A stretch of 64,000 bases of DNA from Bacteroides sp. MSB163 (GTDB taxonomy: Bacteria > Bacteroidota > Bacteroidia > Bacteroidales > Bacteroidaceae), in assembly GCF_036416795.1 (NCBI RefSeq), contig NZ_CP143867.1:4022001-4086000 (forward strand), written 5' to 3'. The notes under the pieces were generated by a model. That model was not told the origin of the DNA, ran no database searches, and saw only the letters and a program-made list of their open reading frames with translations. Made by a program: the position numbers and the translations under genes. Positions 35,843 to 45,722 of the stretch are shown here, piece after piece (within the stretch, counting starts at the first letter, position 1; every line of letters begins with the position of its first letter).

Positions 35843-38800
35843 TTAGAATGTTATATCCAGACCGAATGACAATAAACGGCTGAAAGGAAATGTGTTATTG
35901 GATGCCTCACCATGCTCCGGATCATAGCCGTCAGTAATACTGGTCCATTCCCAAAGGTCTTCGCCAGAGAAATAAACTCTCACTTTGTTTATCTTGGCCT
36001 TCTGTGTCCAAGCTTTCGGCAAGGTATATCCCAATACCAATGATTTCAAACGAATATACTTGGAATCTTGTACGCTGACATCTCTATTCTGATAGTTCCA
36101 ACGGTTGAAAGCCGCATCACGTGAAGCGATAGTATATTCTGCATTCGGGTTATCCTCACTCCACATCTTACCCATATAAGTAGAATTCTGCATAACATAG
36201 TTGGTTACCCACGGTGCATAAATATTTCCTGTACGCAATACGTTCTGCTTGCCTACTCCTTGAAAGAATGCAGAGAAGTCAATGCCTTTCCACTCCAATC
36301 CAGCTTTGATACCAAAGGTCAAATGAGGAGCCGTATCACCCGCATACCACAAATCATCTTTCGTAATAGTACCATCTCCATTATTGTCCACCAGTTTGCG
36401 CGCACCCGGACGAAGAGTGTTGGTAGCCTTGTCGCGCGGAGCCGGAATTATATTTCCGGATTTCGGACCGGTATGGTCAGCATTCCAATAATATTTCTCA
36501 TAATAAGCATTCACTTCCTCTTGTGTCTTGAAAATACCATCCGTACGGTATACATAAATGGCGTTCAATGGTTTCCCTATCAAGCGTCCCTTGTTGTTAC
36601 CCTCATTAGGCACGTTTTCACTGTTCTCCAAAGCAAGTACTTCCGATTTTGCATCTGCAATATTGGCACCGATGTTGTATGTCACCTGACCTATTTGGTC
36701 GCGCCAGTTCACAGCCAGTTCCCATCCTTTGGAACGAAAACGTCCATTATTTGTCTTCGGAGCTGAAGCGCCCAATATAGAAGGAAAGGTAACGGGAATG
36801 AACATGCCTTCATTCGTTTTCTGGAACCAGTCAAACGTAGCAGACAAACGGTTCCCCAGCACAGTTACATCCAAACCCACATCATGCGATTTCAAGGTTT
36901 CCCAAGTACGTTGTGTGGAAGTCATACCATTCACATAAGCTGTGGCTTGTGCCCCCATACCCGTTCCTATGTTCAATCGACCGGTTTTCATCAGAGCATA
37001 ACTTTCATATTCTCCGATTCCCGTCACACTACCGGTTTTACCATAATTATAGCGCAATTTCAAGAAATCGAGCCACGTCAGACCTTTCATGAACTTTTCC
37101 TGCGAAATTACCCAACCGCCAGAAACTGAATAGAAATTTTTCCAACGTTGCTCGGCAGTCAATCTGGAAGAACCGTCACGGCGTCCCAAGAATTCAAACA
37201 AATATTTGTCTTTATAAGTATATCCCAAACGAGTGACATAAGAAAGAAAAGCCCACTCTGTCTGTCCACCGTCAGCTCCGTTGTTCGTACCACCGATATA
37301 TACGTCTAAGTCTGTCAGACCAGAACCCTCAAACATCTCACCTTGGCTGCGTGATGCATAAATTCTCTTGTATGTCTCTTGTTCGGCAGTTACACCCAAC
37401 ATGGCAGATACGTTATGAGCACCATTGAACGTGCGGTTGTAGTTTGCAAAAGCTCCCAAGTTATAATTTTCATATTTTTTCGTCTCCTCTTCCAGCTTAC
37501 TCGGATTCTGTCTTTGGAATACCTGATTACCTACCCAGTCATAATACCTTATTACATTTTTCGAAGTCTGCTTACCAGTTTGCGAAAATTTGTAAGCTCC
37601 TGATGCCGAAACAGACAATCCTTGTACCCATTGCGAGAAGTCAAATGTAGCTTTCATGTTACCACGGAATCGTATATTTTCAGTTTTCACTTGGCCACCA
37701 CCAGCCAATCCGCCGATGACATTACGATTTCCAAAAGTATCATAGAACTGTCCTTTCTCATTGTAATAAGGCCATACCCAGAAATCATAATATCCGGCTC
37801 CGACATCGGTAGATGGAGTTGTAATATCCTGCTTTTCATAGGACATTCCACTTTCCAACTTCAGTAATTTGCTTGCCTGATAGTCCATATTCAGACGTGC
37901 GCTATATCTTTTCTCACCATCATCAGCTACTTTCAATTGCGAATTGTTTTCTGCATATCCTAATGAGGCACGATAAGAGAATTTTTCATCTGCCCCCGAA
38001 ATGCTTAGGTTATGTTTATGAGAGAAAGAGGAACCATACAAATCATCCATCGCATAATGTCCCGGTTCAAAACGTTGAATCTGTCCGCTTTTGTTAAGGG
38101 TAAAAGTTTCCCCGTTTCTCAACGCTTCCCACATCCTACGATTTTTGTAAACGACTCCTGTTTCATCATTGATACCGGTTAAATAACCATCCGATCCATT
38201 GGCCTGCGTACCTAAAATCCACCAAAAGCCTCCTACACCCTCTAATACAGGGTATCCGTTTTCGTCAACCTGACCAACCAATTCGGGATATTGCGCTGAA
38301 AAATCGTTGTATTGTGCTTCATAGAACATGTCCATAAATTGTTGATTGGTAGTTAAAGGAAGCTTTATTCCATCAATAGATTTACTAAATGAACCATTGT
38401 AGGAAACTTGTGCCTTACCTTGTTTACCCCTCTTAGTGGTTACTAGCACAACACCATTAGAAGAACGTGCTCCATAAATGGCAGCAGAGGCATCCTTCAA
38501 AATAGATATATTATCAATATCATTAGGTTCCATAGCATTTAATTCACCTAACGAGGCATACATTCCATCAATAAGTATCATCGGACTACCACCGTTTACA
38601 GAAATATCTCCACGTATCTGCATGGATGCACCTTCATTACCGGGGCGGGTAGAAGAGCGTGTAATCGTTAAACCCGGTACAGCACCTTGTAAAGCCAAAG
38701 TTGCATTATTCGCTGTACGATTTTTCAAAGTTTCATCTCCACGAACCTGAGTGATTGCACTGGTTAGCGAGGCTTTTTTTTGTGTACCATAACCCACTAC

Positions 38801-39178
38801 TACGACTTCATCCAATAACTCAGCATCTTCCTGCATGGTTACTTTTACAGAACTCTTGCCGTTCAGCTTGATTTCTTGTGTTTGATAGCCTACATACGAA
38901 ATAATTAATGTAGCATTTGCCGGTGCATTGATAATGAAATTACCGTCAATGTCGGAAATAACTCCGGTATTGGTCCCTTTTACCTGCACACTGGCTCCAA
39001 TAATGGATTCTCCGTTAGCATCCACAATTTGTCCTTTTACCGTGTTTGCTTGCATCACGGCTTGCTTTTCATTTACTTCGGCAAATACTGCCTGCGGACT
39101 ACCTGCCAAGAGGGCAGAAGCCATCACCGTAGAGAATAGAATCCTTTTCGATGAGATTTTAAAGAAATCATTCTTCAT
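35843..39178 (-). CDS. susC-like: SusC/RagA-family TonB-dependent outer-membrane transporter
   Basis: The ATG at 39178 gives 1111 residues with a signal peptide ending AVFAE. A carboxypeptidase-regulatory-like domain follows (VKGQIVDANGESIIGASV), then the TonB-dependent plug with EVVVVGYGTQKKASLTSAI and the SusC signature GDISVNGGSPMILIDGMY. The 22-strand barrel ends in DITF. No STN signalling domain is present at the N-terminus, so it is not built to signal to an anti-sigma factor. It starts 46 bp after the ECF sigma gene and is followed by SusD, making one operon. Confidence 0.95.
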   Translation of the reverse strand: MKNDFFKISSKRILFSTVMASALLAGSPQAVFAEVNEKQAVMQANTVKGQIVDANGESIIGASVQVKGTNTGVISDIDGNFIINAPANATLIISYVGYQTQEIKLNGKSSVKVTMQEDAELLDEVVVVGYGTQKKASLTSAITQVRGDETLKNRTANNATLALQGAVPGLTITRSSTRPGNEGASMQIRGDISVNGGSPMILIDGMYASLGELNAMEPNDIDNISILKDASAAIYGARSSNGVVLVTTKRGKQGKAQVSYNGSFSKSIDGIKLPLTTNQQFMDMFYEAQYNDFSAQYPELVGQVDENGYPVLEGVGGFWWILGTQANGSDGYLTGINDETGVVYKNRRMWEALRNGETFTLNKSGQIQRFEPGHYAMDDLYGSSFSHKHNLSISGADEKFSYRASLGYAENNSQLKVADDGEKRYSARLNMDYQASKLLKLESGMSYEKQDITTPSTDVGAGYYDFWVWPYYNEKGQFYDTFGNRNVIGGLAGGGQVKTENIRFRGNMKATFDFSQWVQGLSVSASGAYKFSQTGKQTSKNVIRYYDWVGNQVFQRQNPSKLEEETKKYENYNLGAFANYNRTFNGAHNVSAMLGVTAEQETYKRIYASRSQGEMFEGSGLTDLDVYIGGTNNGADGGQTEWAFLSYVTRLGYTYKDKYLFEFLGRRDGSSRLTAEQRWKNFYSVSGGWVISQEKFMKGLTWLDFLKLRYNYGKTGSVTGIGEYESYALMKTGRLNIGTGMGAQATAYVNGMTSTQRTWETLKSHDVGLDVTVLGNRLSATFDWFQKTNEGMFIPVTFPSILGASAPKTNNGRFRSKGWELAVNWRDQIGQVTYNIGANIADAKSEVLALENSENVPNEGNNKGRLIGKPLNAIYVYRTDGIFKTQEEVNAYYEKYYWNADHTGPKSGNIIPAPRDKATNTLRPGARKLVDNNGDGTITKDDLWYAGDTAPHLTFGIKAGLEWKGIDFSAFFQGVGKQNVLRTGNIYAPWVTNYVMQNSTYMGKMWSEDNPNAEYTIASRDAAFNRWNYQNRDVSVQDSKYIRLKSLVLGYTLPKAWTQKAKINKVRVYFSGEDLWEWTSITDGYDPEHGEASNNTFPFSRLLSFGLDITF

Positions 39179-39224
39179 AAAATTAAAAATTAAAATTAAC
39201 AATTAGATTATTGTTGTTCGACTT

Positions 39225-39740
39225 TCAAATGCATTGTCTGATATATTTCCGAATTTCACGACGGCCTGCCTGCAAGTGATTTTCTACTGTGCGGCGTGAA
39301 AGGCACAATTCTTTCGAGATTTCGAGTATTGTTTTGCCTTGGAATCTATTCATTGCATAGACTTTACGGCGTTGGGATGAAAGTTGAAATAATTTCATCT
39401 GCTCGTGTGCCAACAGGTCATTGGCTATAGTGATGCTTTCCGTTTCATCCGTAGTGATAACAGCATAATCACAATAGTAAGCTGTCACTTCTTGCTTTTT
39501 ATAATGACGTCGTAGATAATCATAGAGCAGATTACGGGCTATGATGAATAGCATATTTTTCACTGTGTCCTCACGAAGCATTTGCTTGTAATCCATCAGA
39601 CGGAGAAAAGTATCTTGGGCTAAATCTCTGGCAGATTCATAATTGCCTATTTTGTGATAGATATAGTTGATGAGCACGGGACAAAAGGAATTATAAGTTT
39701 CTTCCAGCAAATGATTAGTATTAGAATTTATTGTTTGCAT
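39225..39740 (-). CDS. ECF-type RNA polymerase sigma factor
   Basis: A 171-residue sigma-70 family protein with region 2 (SARDLAQDTFLRLMDYK, then ARNLLYDYLRRHYKK) and region 4 helix-turn-helix (ILEISKELCLSRRTVENHLQAGRREIRKYI). It has the size of the Bacteroides expansion-family ECF factors that control SusC/SusD operons. Unusually, no FecR-type anti-sigma gene is beside it, and the SusC in the same operon lacks an STN domain. It is the best candidate to read the TTGAGTA-15-TCGTA elements in front of seven enzyme units of this locus. Confidence 0.92.
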   Translation of the reverse strand: MQTINSNTNHLLEETYNSFCPVLINYIYHKIGNYESARDLAQDTFLRLMDYKQMLREDTVKNMLFIIARNLLYDYLRRHYKKQEVTAYYCDYAVITTDETESITIANDLLAHEQMKLFQLSSQRRKVYAMNRFQGKTILEISKELCLSRRTVENHLQAGRREIRKYIRQCI

Positions 39741-39758
39741 ATCGTTAGCTCCTTTTTT

Positions 39759-40169
39759 TTATTTTTTACGATAGAACACTATGGAATCATCTTTCGAAGA
39801 GTAAAATGCCAATCTATTGTTCTTCAGACTATAAAAGGATGTACGGACAATGCGTTGGTACAGTTCGGCATTTTTTTCACCATATACATAAGATAAATCC
39901 TGTGATAATAAAGGTAACTTGCATGTTAGGTTGATTCTTCCTGAAGTGGACAGCACATATTGGGCAGAAATAACGATAGAAGGGATTCCTTTCATGTCTG
40001 AATTGATAGTCCAAAAAAGAGAGTCTCCTTTTATTTTTAAGGAAATGTCATTTTCGGCCAGTTTCCATTCAGAAGAATCGGGTAATGGATAAACTGTTTC
40101 GACAGATTTATTATTTCCTATAAAAAGAAAAATAGGGATGAGGAATACAATGCCCAAAATGCTTTTCAT
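39759..40169 (-). CDS. Small exported or membrane-anchored protein beside the sigma factor, unknown
   Basis: A 136-residue protein with an N-terminal hydrophobic segment (ILGIVFLIPIFLFIGNN, residues 4-20) and then a mostly beta-type exported part (ISLKIKGDSLFWTINSD, RINLTCKLPLL, KNNRLAFYSSKDDSIVFYRKK). There is hardly any cytoplasmic tail, so a classical anti-sigma domain is excluded. It is the first gene of the operon, 18 bp before the sigma gene, behind a TAGTTTTG box at 40243-40250. It may have a sensing or envelope role linked to the sigma factor; no family was recognised. Confidence 0.6.
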   Translation of the reverse strand: MKSILGIVFLIPIFLFIGNNKSVETVYPLPDSSEWKLAENDISLKIKGDSLFWTINSDMKGIPSIVISAQYVLSTSGRINLTCKLPLLSQDLSYVYGEKNAELYQRIVRTSFYSLKNNRLAFYSSKDDSIVFYRKK

Positions 40170-40242
40170 AATATTGACTATTTAGTTAAACATTCAGCAA
40201 AGGAAGTACCTATGATTGTGAGGTCCTAGCCCTTGTCTGATG

Positions 40243-40250
40243 CAAAACTA
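40243..40250 (-). promoter_or_regulatory. Housekeeping-type promoter of the sigma-SusC-SusD operon
   Basis: On the minus strand TAGTTTTG fits TAnnTTTG, with TTTG 21 bp upstream as the -33 box. It is 73 bp before the first ATG at 40169. The core operon therefore appears to use the primary sigma factor, unlike the surrounding enzyme genes. Confidence 0.6.
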
Positions 40251-40397
40251 CATACAATATATGTCTATTTCCAAATGATAAAATAGCTCTTTTGTCCCAA
40301 CTAAAATGGAATTTGATATTTGATGTTAATGTATTGTTATTCAGTATGATATCTTTTGGTAAATGAGTGCCAAAAAAAATGGGAATGTCCTATTGGG

Positions 40398-43142
40398 TTA
40401 GTTTTCCTTTATCACAAGATTCATTTTCTTGCAATATTCCAGCGGAGTCATTCCGGTTACATTCTTAAACACTCGGTAGAAAGTAGTCTTCGAGCTGAAA
40501 CCGCATTGTTCCGATAAAGCCTTTAGAGTATATTTGGAGAGATTCTCCTGATTTAAGCGTTTTTTTATCTCATTGACTCGATATACATTAATAAAGTTTG
40601 CGAAGTTCACGTTCATATGATTGTTAAGTAACTGGGAGAGTTCAGGCTCTGTACACTCTAATTTTGTAGCAACCTCACCTATACCCAATTTCGCATTGAG
40701 ATATGGTTTATCAAGCTCCATATATGAGAGCAGATTATCGAGTATTCCACTGATTTTTGTTTCAGGTAATGCCACTTTTCTAGTTTTACCTTGTTCCTGG
40801 GCAGCAGTTAAAATCAGGCGTTCATTGTTCATTCGTTTCTTGAGTTTCCATATCCGATAGCAGAAATAAACGATCAGGCAACTGATTATAATAACTACTA
40901 ACAGTACATTTGCTATCACCCAATATGACTTTCTGACCTGAATATCTATTGACTCTACTTGATCTCCACTATTCAAATCGCGCAATTTAAAGGTATAATG
41001 TCCGCCGGACAGATCTTTATAAATTACTTCGTTGATGCCAGTTTGCTTCACCCAGTCAGCGTCGTAACCTTCTAATTTATACTCATAAAAGTTAGCATAG
41101 GGCAGGGCGTAGTCCATATTAGAGAATTTGAAGCGGATACTATTTTCAGAAGAGGGAAGGAGAATACCGTTTGACATATCCAGATACGGAAAATCATATT
41201 CTACATCTGAAATGGAATAAGAAGTAATAATGGGCTTCCCCATATAAGGATGTCCCGTATCAATGTTTTTTTCTGAAGTACAAATCAAACCACCTTCATT
41301 GGGCCACCAGATAACACTATCATTAGATACGAAAACATCATTATTAAAATCCATATCGCTTAATCCGTCTTGTCGTTGATACGTATAATGCCTTTTTTCG
41401 ACAGGGTCATATCGGACAATTTCCTTCCGGGCAGCAATCCAATAAACTCCCTGACTGTCTTCCTGAATACTTACTACCTGATTGTCCGGTAATATGTCAT
41501 TAACTGTAAAATGTTCAGTGACAGTTAGATCTGTCCCTATTTTATATAATCCGGTGTCCGTACAAACCCATATATCTTTCCGGGAGTCTTCCATGATGTA
41601 TTTGATTTCACTTTTAATGGGAATTCCGAAACAGTCATTCCGCATTTTTCCTGTAGAAATATCCAGTAAAAGTAAACCGAATTTGGTGCCTATCCATAGC
41701 CGTCCCATGGAGTCAAAACATAAATAGAATATGGCATTGGTAGGCAAAATGGAATTCATGGTATCATATCTTTTTAAAATATGCCCGTCGGGAGTACTTT
41801 GATAAAGTCCGTTTTGGGACGCAAACCATAAATTACCTTTTGCATCTTGAGTGAAATGGAAGATGCAGCCATAAAGAAAGAGTTCTTCCTGTGACAAATC
41901 TTTCAAGGAAAGACTTTTTTCATCGAAGATGTGTATGCCTCCTCCATACGTAGCGACCAACACTTTATCGGATATCCGGTTTATATATAAAATAATGTCT
42001 GAGCGTAAGTTGGACGTACGGTTCTCGATTGTATATTGTCTGACTTTTCCTGTTTTCTCTTGAACGTAGAAAAGTCCTGTCCTTGTGCCGATTAGCTTAT
42101 CACTATTAGGAAACATATAGAAACTTCGCACTCGGTAATCCGTAGAGTAAAAGTCACTTTTGTTGTAAAAGGAAAATTTAGCACCGATACGCGGTGTATA
42201 ACTAACTCCGCCAAACTGGGTACCTACCCAGCAGATACCATTATCATACAGAAATGAAGTAATAGTGTTTGAACTGATAGAATTTTTTGCTTTCTCTTTG
42301 TGCGAAACGACCTTAATACTTCCATCTTCCAGAGACATTATTTTTAGTCCCTGTCCGTTGGTTCCTACAAATAATTTATTATCCTGCCAATCTATAGTCA
42401 TTATCAGATTATGTTCGAAGCCGTCTACTTTAGAGAATTTTTTCTCAGACATATCGAACCGGAATATTCCTTTATTAAAACTGCCTAAATAGATATAGTT
42501 GCCGATTCGTGTCAGGCAAATGAAGAAATTACTGTTTGATATGTCTTCCGGCATTCGGTAGATGACGGGTTTCATCGTGCGGATGTCAATCCGTCCCAAT
42601 CCGTCGGCTGTGGAGAACCAATAGATATTTTTGTCTTCACGAATAATAGAGGTGATGTGATTACAAGAGGAGAGGCCTGTCTCCAGAAGTATCTGGCGGG
42701 GAGTATGGTTACTTATTAAATATAGTCCGGCTTCCGTGCCTGCCAGAAATTGGTTTTCGGAAATCTTTTGGATTGTTTTGACAATGGTGGCTGGAAGTTC
42801 CAGCTTTACTGTCGTATTCGCTTTTCGGCTAAAATATTTCAGACTGGAAACTGTACCGATCAACAAAGTATCACTGTCCAATTCTTCTATAGACCATATA
42901 TCATCCTCCGACAACGCCGGATATGTTTTGATTTCACATCCGTCAAAACGGCAAAGCCCCTGTCTGGTTCCCAACCAGATAAAACCAGACGAGTCTTTCT
43001 TTATGGCTCCGACCGTATTGCTTGGGAGTCCTTCAGAAGTGGTAATACTATAATAGTTGATAGCCGAAGAAGCATGTATACTTTCGGCTATCAATATGGT
43101 AAAGAACAAAAATACTATAAGTTGAAGAATACTGTTTTTCAT
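40398..43142 (-). CDS. Membrane-spanning regulator: beta-propeller sensor joined to an AraC-type HTH
   Basis: A 914-residue protein with a signal/anchor segment and a long periplasmic part built of Reg_prop propeller repeats (for example GFIWLGTRQGLCRFDG, GRLWIGTKFGLLLLD, KDIWVCTDTGLYKIG). A Y_Y_Y domain follows (YKLEGYDADWVKQTG), then one membrane helix near residues 740-765 (VIANVLLVVIIISCLIVYFCY). The cytoplasmic part ends in an AraC HTH (LKALSEQCGFSSKTTFYRVFKNVTGMTPLEYCKK). The sensor half is that of hybrid two-component systems, but the kinase and receiver domains are absent. It probably senses released sugars and binds DNA directly. Confidence 0.85.
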   Translation of the reverse strand: MKNSILQLIVFLFFTILIAESIHASSAINYYSITTSEGLPSNTVGAIKKDSSGFIWLGTRQGLCRFDGCEIKTYPALSEDDIWSIEELDSDTLLIGTVSSLKYFSRKANTTVKLELPATIVKTIQKISENQFLAGTEAGLYLISNHTPRQILLETGLSSCNHITSIIREDKNIYWFSTADGLGRIDIRTMKPVIYRMPEDISNSNFFICLTRIGNYIYLGSFNKGIFRFDMSEKKFSKVDGFEHNLIMTIDWQDNKLFVGTNGQGLKIMSLEDGSIKVVSHKEKAKNSISSNTITSFLYDNGICWVGTQFGGVSYTPRIGAKFSFYNKSDFYSTDYRVRSFYMFPNSDKLIGTRTGLFYVQEKTGKVRQYTIENRTSNLRSDIILYINRISDKVLVATYGGGIHIFDEKSLSLKDLSQEELFLYGCIFHFTQDAKGNLWFASQNGLYQSTPDGHILKRYDTMNSILPTNAIFYLCFDSMGRLWIGTKFGLLLLDISTGKMRNDCFGIPIKSEIKYIMEDSRKDIWVCTDTGLYKIGTDLTVTEHFTVNDILPDNQVVSIQEDSQGVYWIAARKEIVRYDPVEKRHYTYQRQDGLSDMDFNNDVFVSNDSVIWWPNEGGLICTSEKNIDTGHPYMGKPIITSYSISDVEYDFPYLDMSNGILLPSSENSIRFKFSNMDYALPYANFYEYKLEGYDADWVKQTGINEVIYKDLSGGHYTFKLRDLNSGDQVESIDIQVRKSYWVIANVLLVVIIISCLIVYFCYRIWKLKKRMNNERLILTAAQEQGKTRKVALPETKISGILDNLLSYMELDKPYLNAKLGIGEVATKLECTEPELSQLLNNHMNVNFANFINVYRVNEIKKRLNQENLSKYTLKALSEQCGFSSKTTFYRVFKNVTGMTPLEYCKKMNLVIKEN

Positions 43143-43174
43143 AAATAGGCAACTTCATTTTCTTGCTTGAGAGA

Positions 43175-43182
43175 CAAAGATA
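43175..43182 (-). promoter_or_regulatory. Bacteroidetes -7 box of the regulator gene
   Basis: On the minus strand TATCTTTG, 33 bp before the ATG at 43142. The regulator is thus transcribed independently. Confidence 0.6.
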
Positions 43183-43217
43183 ATGAAAAAATGGTTACTT
43201 GCTATGACGGACATATT

Positions 43218-45710
43218 CTATTTCCCGTTTTCTATTTTTGCCTTTATCCGCAATACTGTGTAAGAAAACGGTGGAAAATCATAGTCAAACGCCTTTCCGA
43301 AACCATTATAAGAATTTTCCTGCGGATAAATCTTCTTCGGTTCGTCATAGGAATTTTCTTCCGTACCACTGGTAGCCGTTAATGAAATGACTTTGCCTTC
43401 TTTGGCTATATTTTGGGCACCTTCTACATGGATGGCGGTAGAATAAACGGATGCAGCTGCATTCACTACCTTGATGACCAGTTCACCATTCGTTTCGTCA
43501 TAGCCGGAATGAATAAATTGTAACGGCATTGTCTGTACTGTGTATGTCAGAAGAGATTTTCCGTCCATATAGAGCTCGCTCTTGGTGGGAGATACCACAA
43601 TCTTTACGTCATACCATTTGTCTTTCTCTATCAACATTCCTGAGTGTTCGACCAGAACCCCACGCTCTTTATCGTCTTCCAAGCGTAATAATTCAGCACG
43701 GTCATTACTGCTCCACATACCGATGTTGTAGCGATATCCTGTTTTTCCGTCAGCACTCATGCCTAGAAAGATTTGAAATCCTTGTTCACCTCCTGTTTTA
43801 CGGACTTTACATTCCAAGGTATAATCTCCTTCATATATCTCCTCCAGCAAATGTTGCTTTTCTTTCCGGAGAGTGAAATTGTCCATATCAGGCTTGGTAG
43901 GTACGCCATTCTGTGTAATTTTAATATCCTTGAACTCTACCGATGCCGAATTGGCTCCGAACCCGATATAGCCTTTATCAAATAAATCCGGATCTACGGC
44001 ATGCATATTGATATTGCTTTTCACGTTATAGGTCGGGCGATTCTCCGCTGCCATTTTCTGTACATAGTATGAACTGCGTCCCACCACCTGGTCTGTGTCA
44101 ATCCAAATGAGGTTGGTAGCCCAACTGCGGTCATGGCGGTTCTCAAATAAAGGAGCGTACGAAGCCATTGTCACCAGATCTCCGTTGCGTTCCATGCCAT
44201 TGATGAAAGCAGCCTCTGATAATGCTGCCAGCATATTGCCTGCACCTACACTGCGGTTGCAAGCATACTCGCCTACATAAACCTGATATTTACCCCGTTC
44301 ATATGTATCAAACAAAGTCGTATTGCGGAAAAAGAAATATGGGTCTACATACCAGTGCGGATCTATCATGTCGGTTTTTGTAATCACAGCAGGTCCTTCA
44401 CGTTGCGGCATCTCATTGTAGATGAGTATCAGTTGCGGATATTTTTCTTTGATAGACTTGTAGAAAATATCGAAACGACGGTCGTATTCCGGTCCCCAGT
44501 TTTCATTACCTATTTCCACGTACTGCAAAGGGAAGGGGGCAGGATGCCCATCTGCTGCCCGTCGTGCACCCCATTCGGTTGTTTCGTCGCCCAACGCATA
44601 TTCTATGGCATCCATACAATCGTCTATGTAGAATGCAATTTCATTTTCCGGACAGGCATCACCCATCCGGAACTGGCATCCTAAACCAACATTGCATACA
44701 TACATTGCTTTCGCACCGATATCCTCACAAAACTGTAACATTTCATAATAACCAAAGCCATAGGAACAGCGATAACCCCATGTGCTGTATTCACCCGGGC
44801 GGGCGGCAGGATCGCCCAAAGTCTTTTTCCACTCAAAGCGGTTGTCAAGTGTAATGCCTTCTACGACACAGCCTCCCGGCCAGCGGAAAAAGGCAGGTTT
44901 CAATCCTACCAACATTTCTGCTACATCCCGTCTCAATCCGTTGGGACGATTGTTGAAAGTATTTTCCGGGAAAAGTGATACATAATCCACCCATATTATG
45001 CCGGGAGCATCAAATTCCAGCACAAGTCTGGCTTTGGCATCATTGCTGGCTGAAGTCAGTGTTTTCTTTATATCGTTCCATCGTCCGTCAGGGATTACTT
45101 CCAATATTTCCGAAGAAAGTATCTTTCCATCGGCAGAAACTAACTTAGCTGTTACTTTGCCTTTATAATCCGTTGAAGTGCGGATAATAGTCCGCAAGAA
45201 GTATTTTTCTCTTTCCACGATGTTCATTCCCCAGTAACCTTCATTTTGCAACCATATTGGTTGGGAGGCATCCGTAATAGTTACTTTCAAATTATTGGGT
45301 GCTGATGGAAACTTTGGATTTTCCTTGGTTACTTTCATTTGCGCTGCCAGCGAATCTTTGCCTTGCAGAGTCCATGCCGGAACTTCATCCGTATTCCAGC
45401 GGTAGGAGCGGGCACGCACTTCACCCGTCAGGTGATACTTCACTTGTTTGGGCAACAACTTATTTCCTTCCGCACGAAAACCGGCAGGCATTTCTTTCTC
45501 CTCGAAGCTACGGTTCTGTACCAGTTCGGCATATAAACCTCCGTCTCCGGCGTGATTAATTTCTTCAAAAAATACTCCATACATGGAGGATGCAATATCA
45601 GCTCCCCGTTCTTGTAGGTTGATTATAATCTCTTCTTTGGATTGTTGGGGCAAACTACAGGACATGACTAATAATCCTGACACAAACAAGTTTGTAATTT
45701 TACGTATCAT
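43218..45710 (-). CDS. GH51 alpha-L-arabinofuranosidase with inserted beta-sandwich
   Basis: An 830-residue lipoprotein (lipobox LVMSC). The GH51 pattern starts at IASSMYGVFFEEINHAGDGGLYAELVQNRSFE. It has an N-terminal carbohydrate-binding-like domain, the TIM barrel with the acid/base Glu in VEIGNENWGPEY and the nucleophile Glu in VYVGEYACN, a LamG/DUF1080-like sandwich around residues 590-740 and the arabinofuranosidase C-terminal domain. It releases alpha-linked L-arabinofuranose. It begins 12 bp after the GH28 gene and should be co-transcribed from the sigma element at 47137-47167. Confidence 0.9.
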   Translation of the reverse strand: MIRKITNLFVSGLLVMSCSLPQQSKEEIIINLQERGADIASSMYGVFFEEINHAGDGGLYAELVQNRSFEEKEMPAGFRAEGNKLLPKQVKYHLTGEVRARSYRWNTDEVPAWTLQGKDSLAAQMKVTKENPKFPSAPNNLKVTITDASQPIWLQNEGYWGMNIVEREKYFLRTIIRTSTDYKGKVTAKLVSADGKILSSEILEVIPDGRWNDIKKTLTSASNDAKARLVLEFDAPGIIWVDYVSLFPENTFNNRPNGLRRDVAEMLVGLKPAFFRWPGGCVVEGITLDNRFEWKKTLGDPAARPGEYSTWGYRCSYGFGYYEMLQFCEDIGAKAMYVCNVGLGCQFRMGDACPENEIAFYIDDCMDAIEYALGDETTEWGARRAADGHPAPFPLQYVEIGNENWGPEYDRRFDIFYKSIKEKYPQLILIYNEMPQREGPAVITKTDMIDPHWYVDPYFFFRNTTLFDTYERGKYQVYVGEYACNRSVGAGNMLAALSEAAFINGMERNGDLVTMASYAPLFENRHDRSWATNLIWIDTDQVVGRSSYYVQKMAAENRPTYNVKSNINMHAVDPDLFDKGYIGFGANSASVEFKDIKITQNGVPTKPDMDNFTLRKEKQHLLEEIYEGDYTLECKVRKTGGEQGFQIFLGMSADGKTGYRYNIGMWSSNDRAELLRLEDDKERGVLVEHSGMLIEKDKWYDVKIVVSPTKSELYMDGKSLLTYTVQTMPLQFIHSGYDETNGELVIKVVNAAASVYSTAIHVEGAQNIAKEGKVISLTATSGTEENSYDEPKKIYPQENSYNGFGKAFDYDFPPFSYTVLRIKAKIENGK

Positions 45711-45722
45711 AGTTTTACTTTT

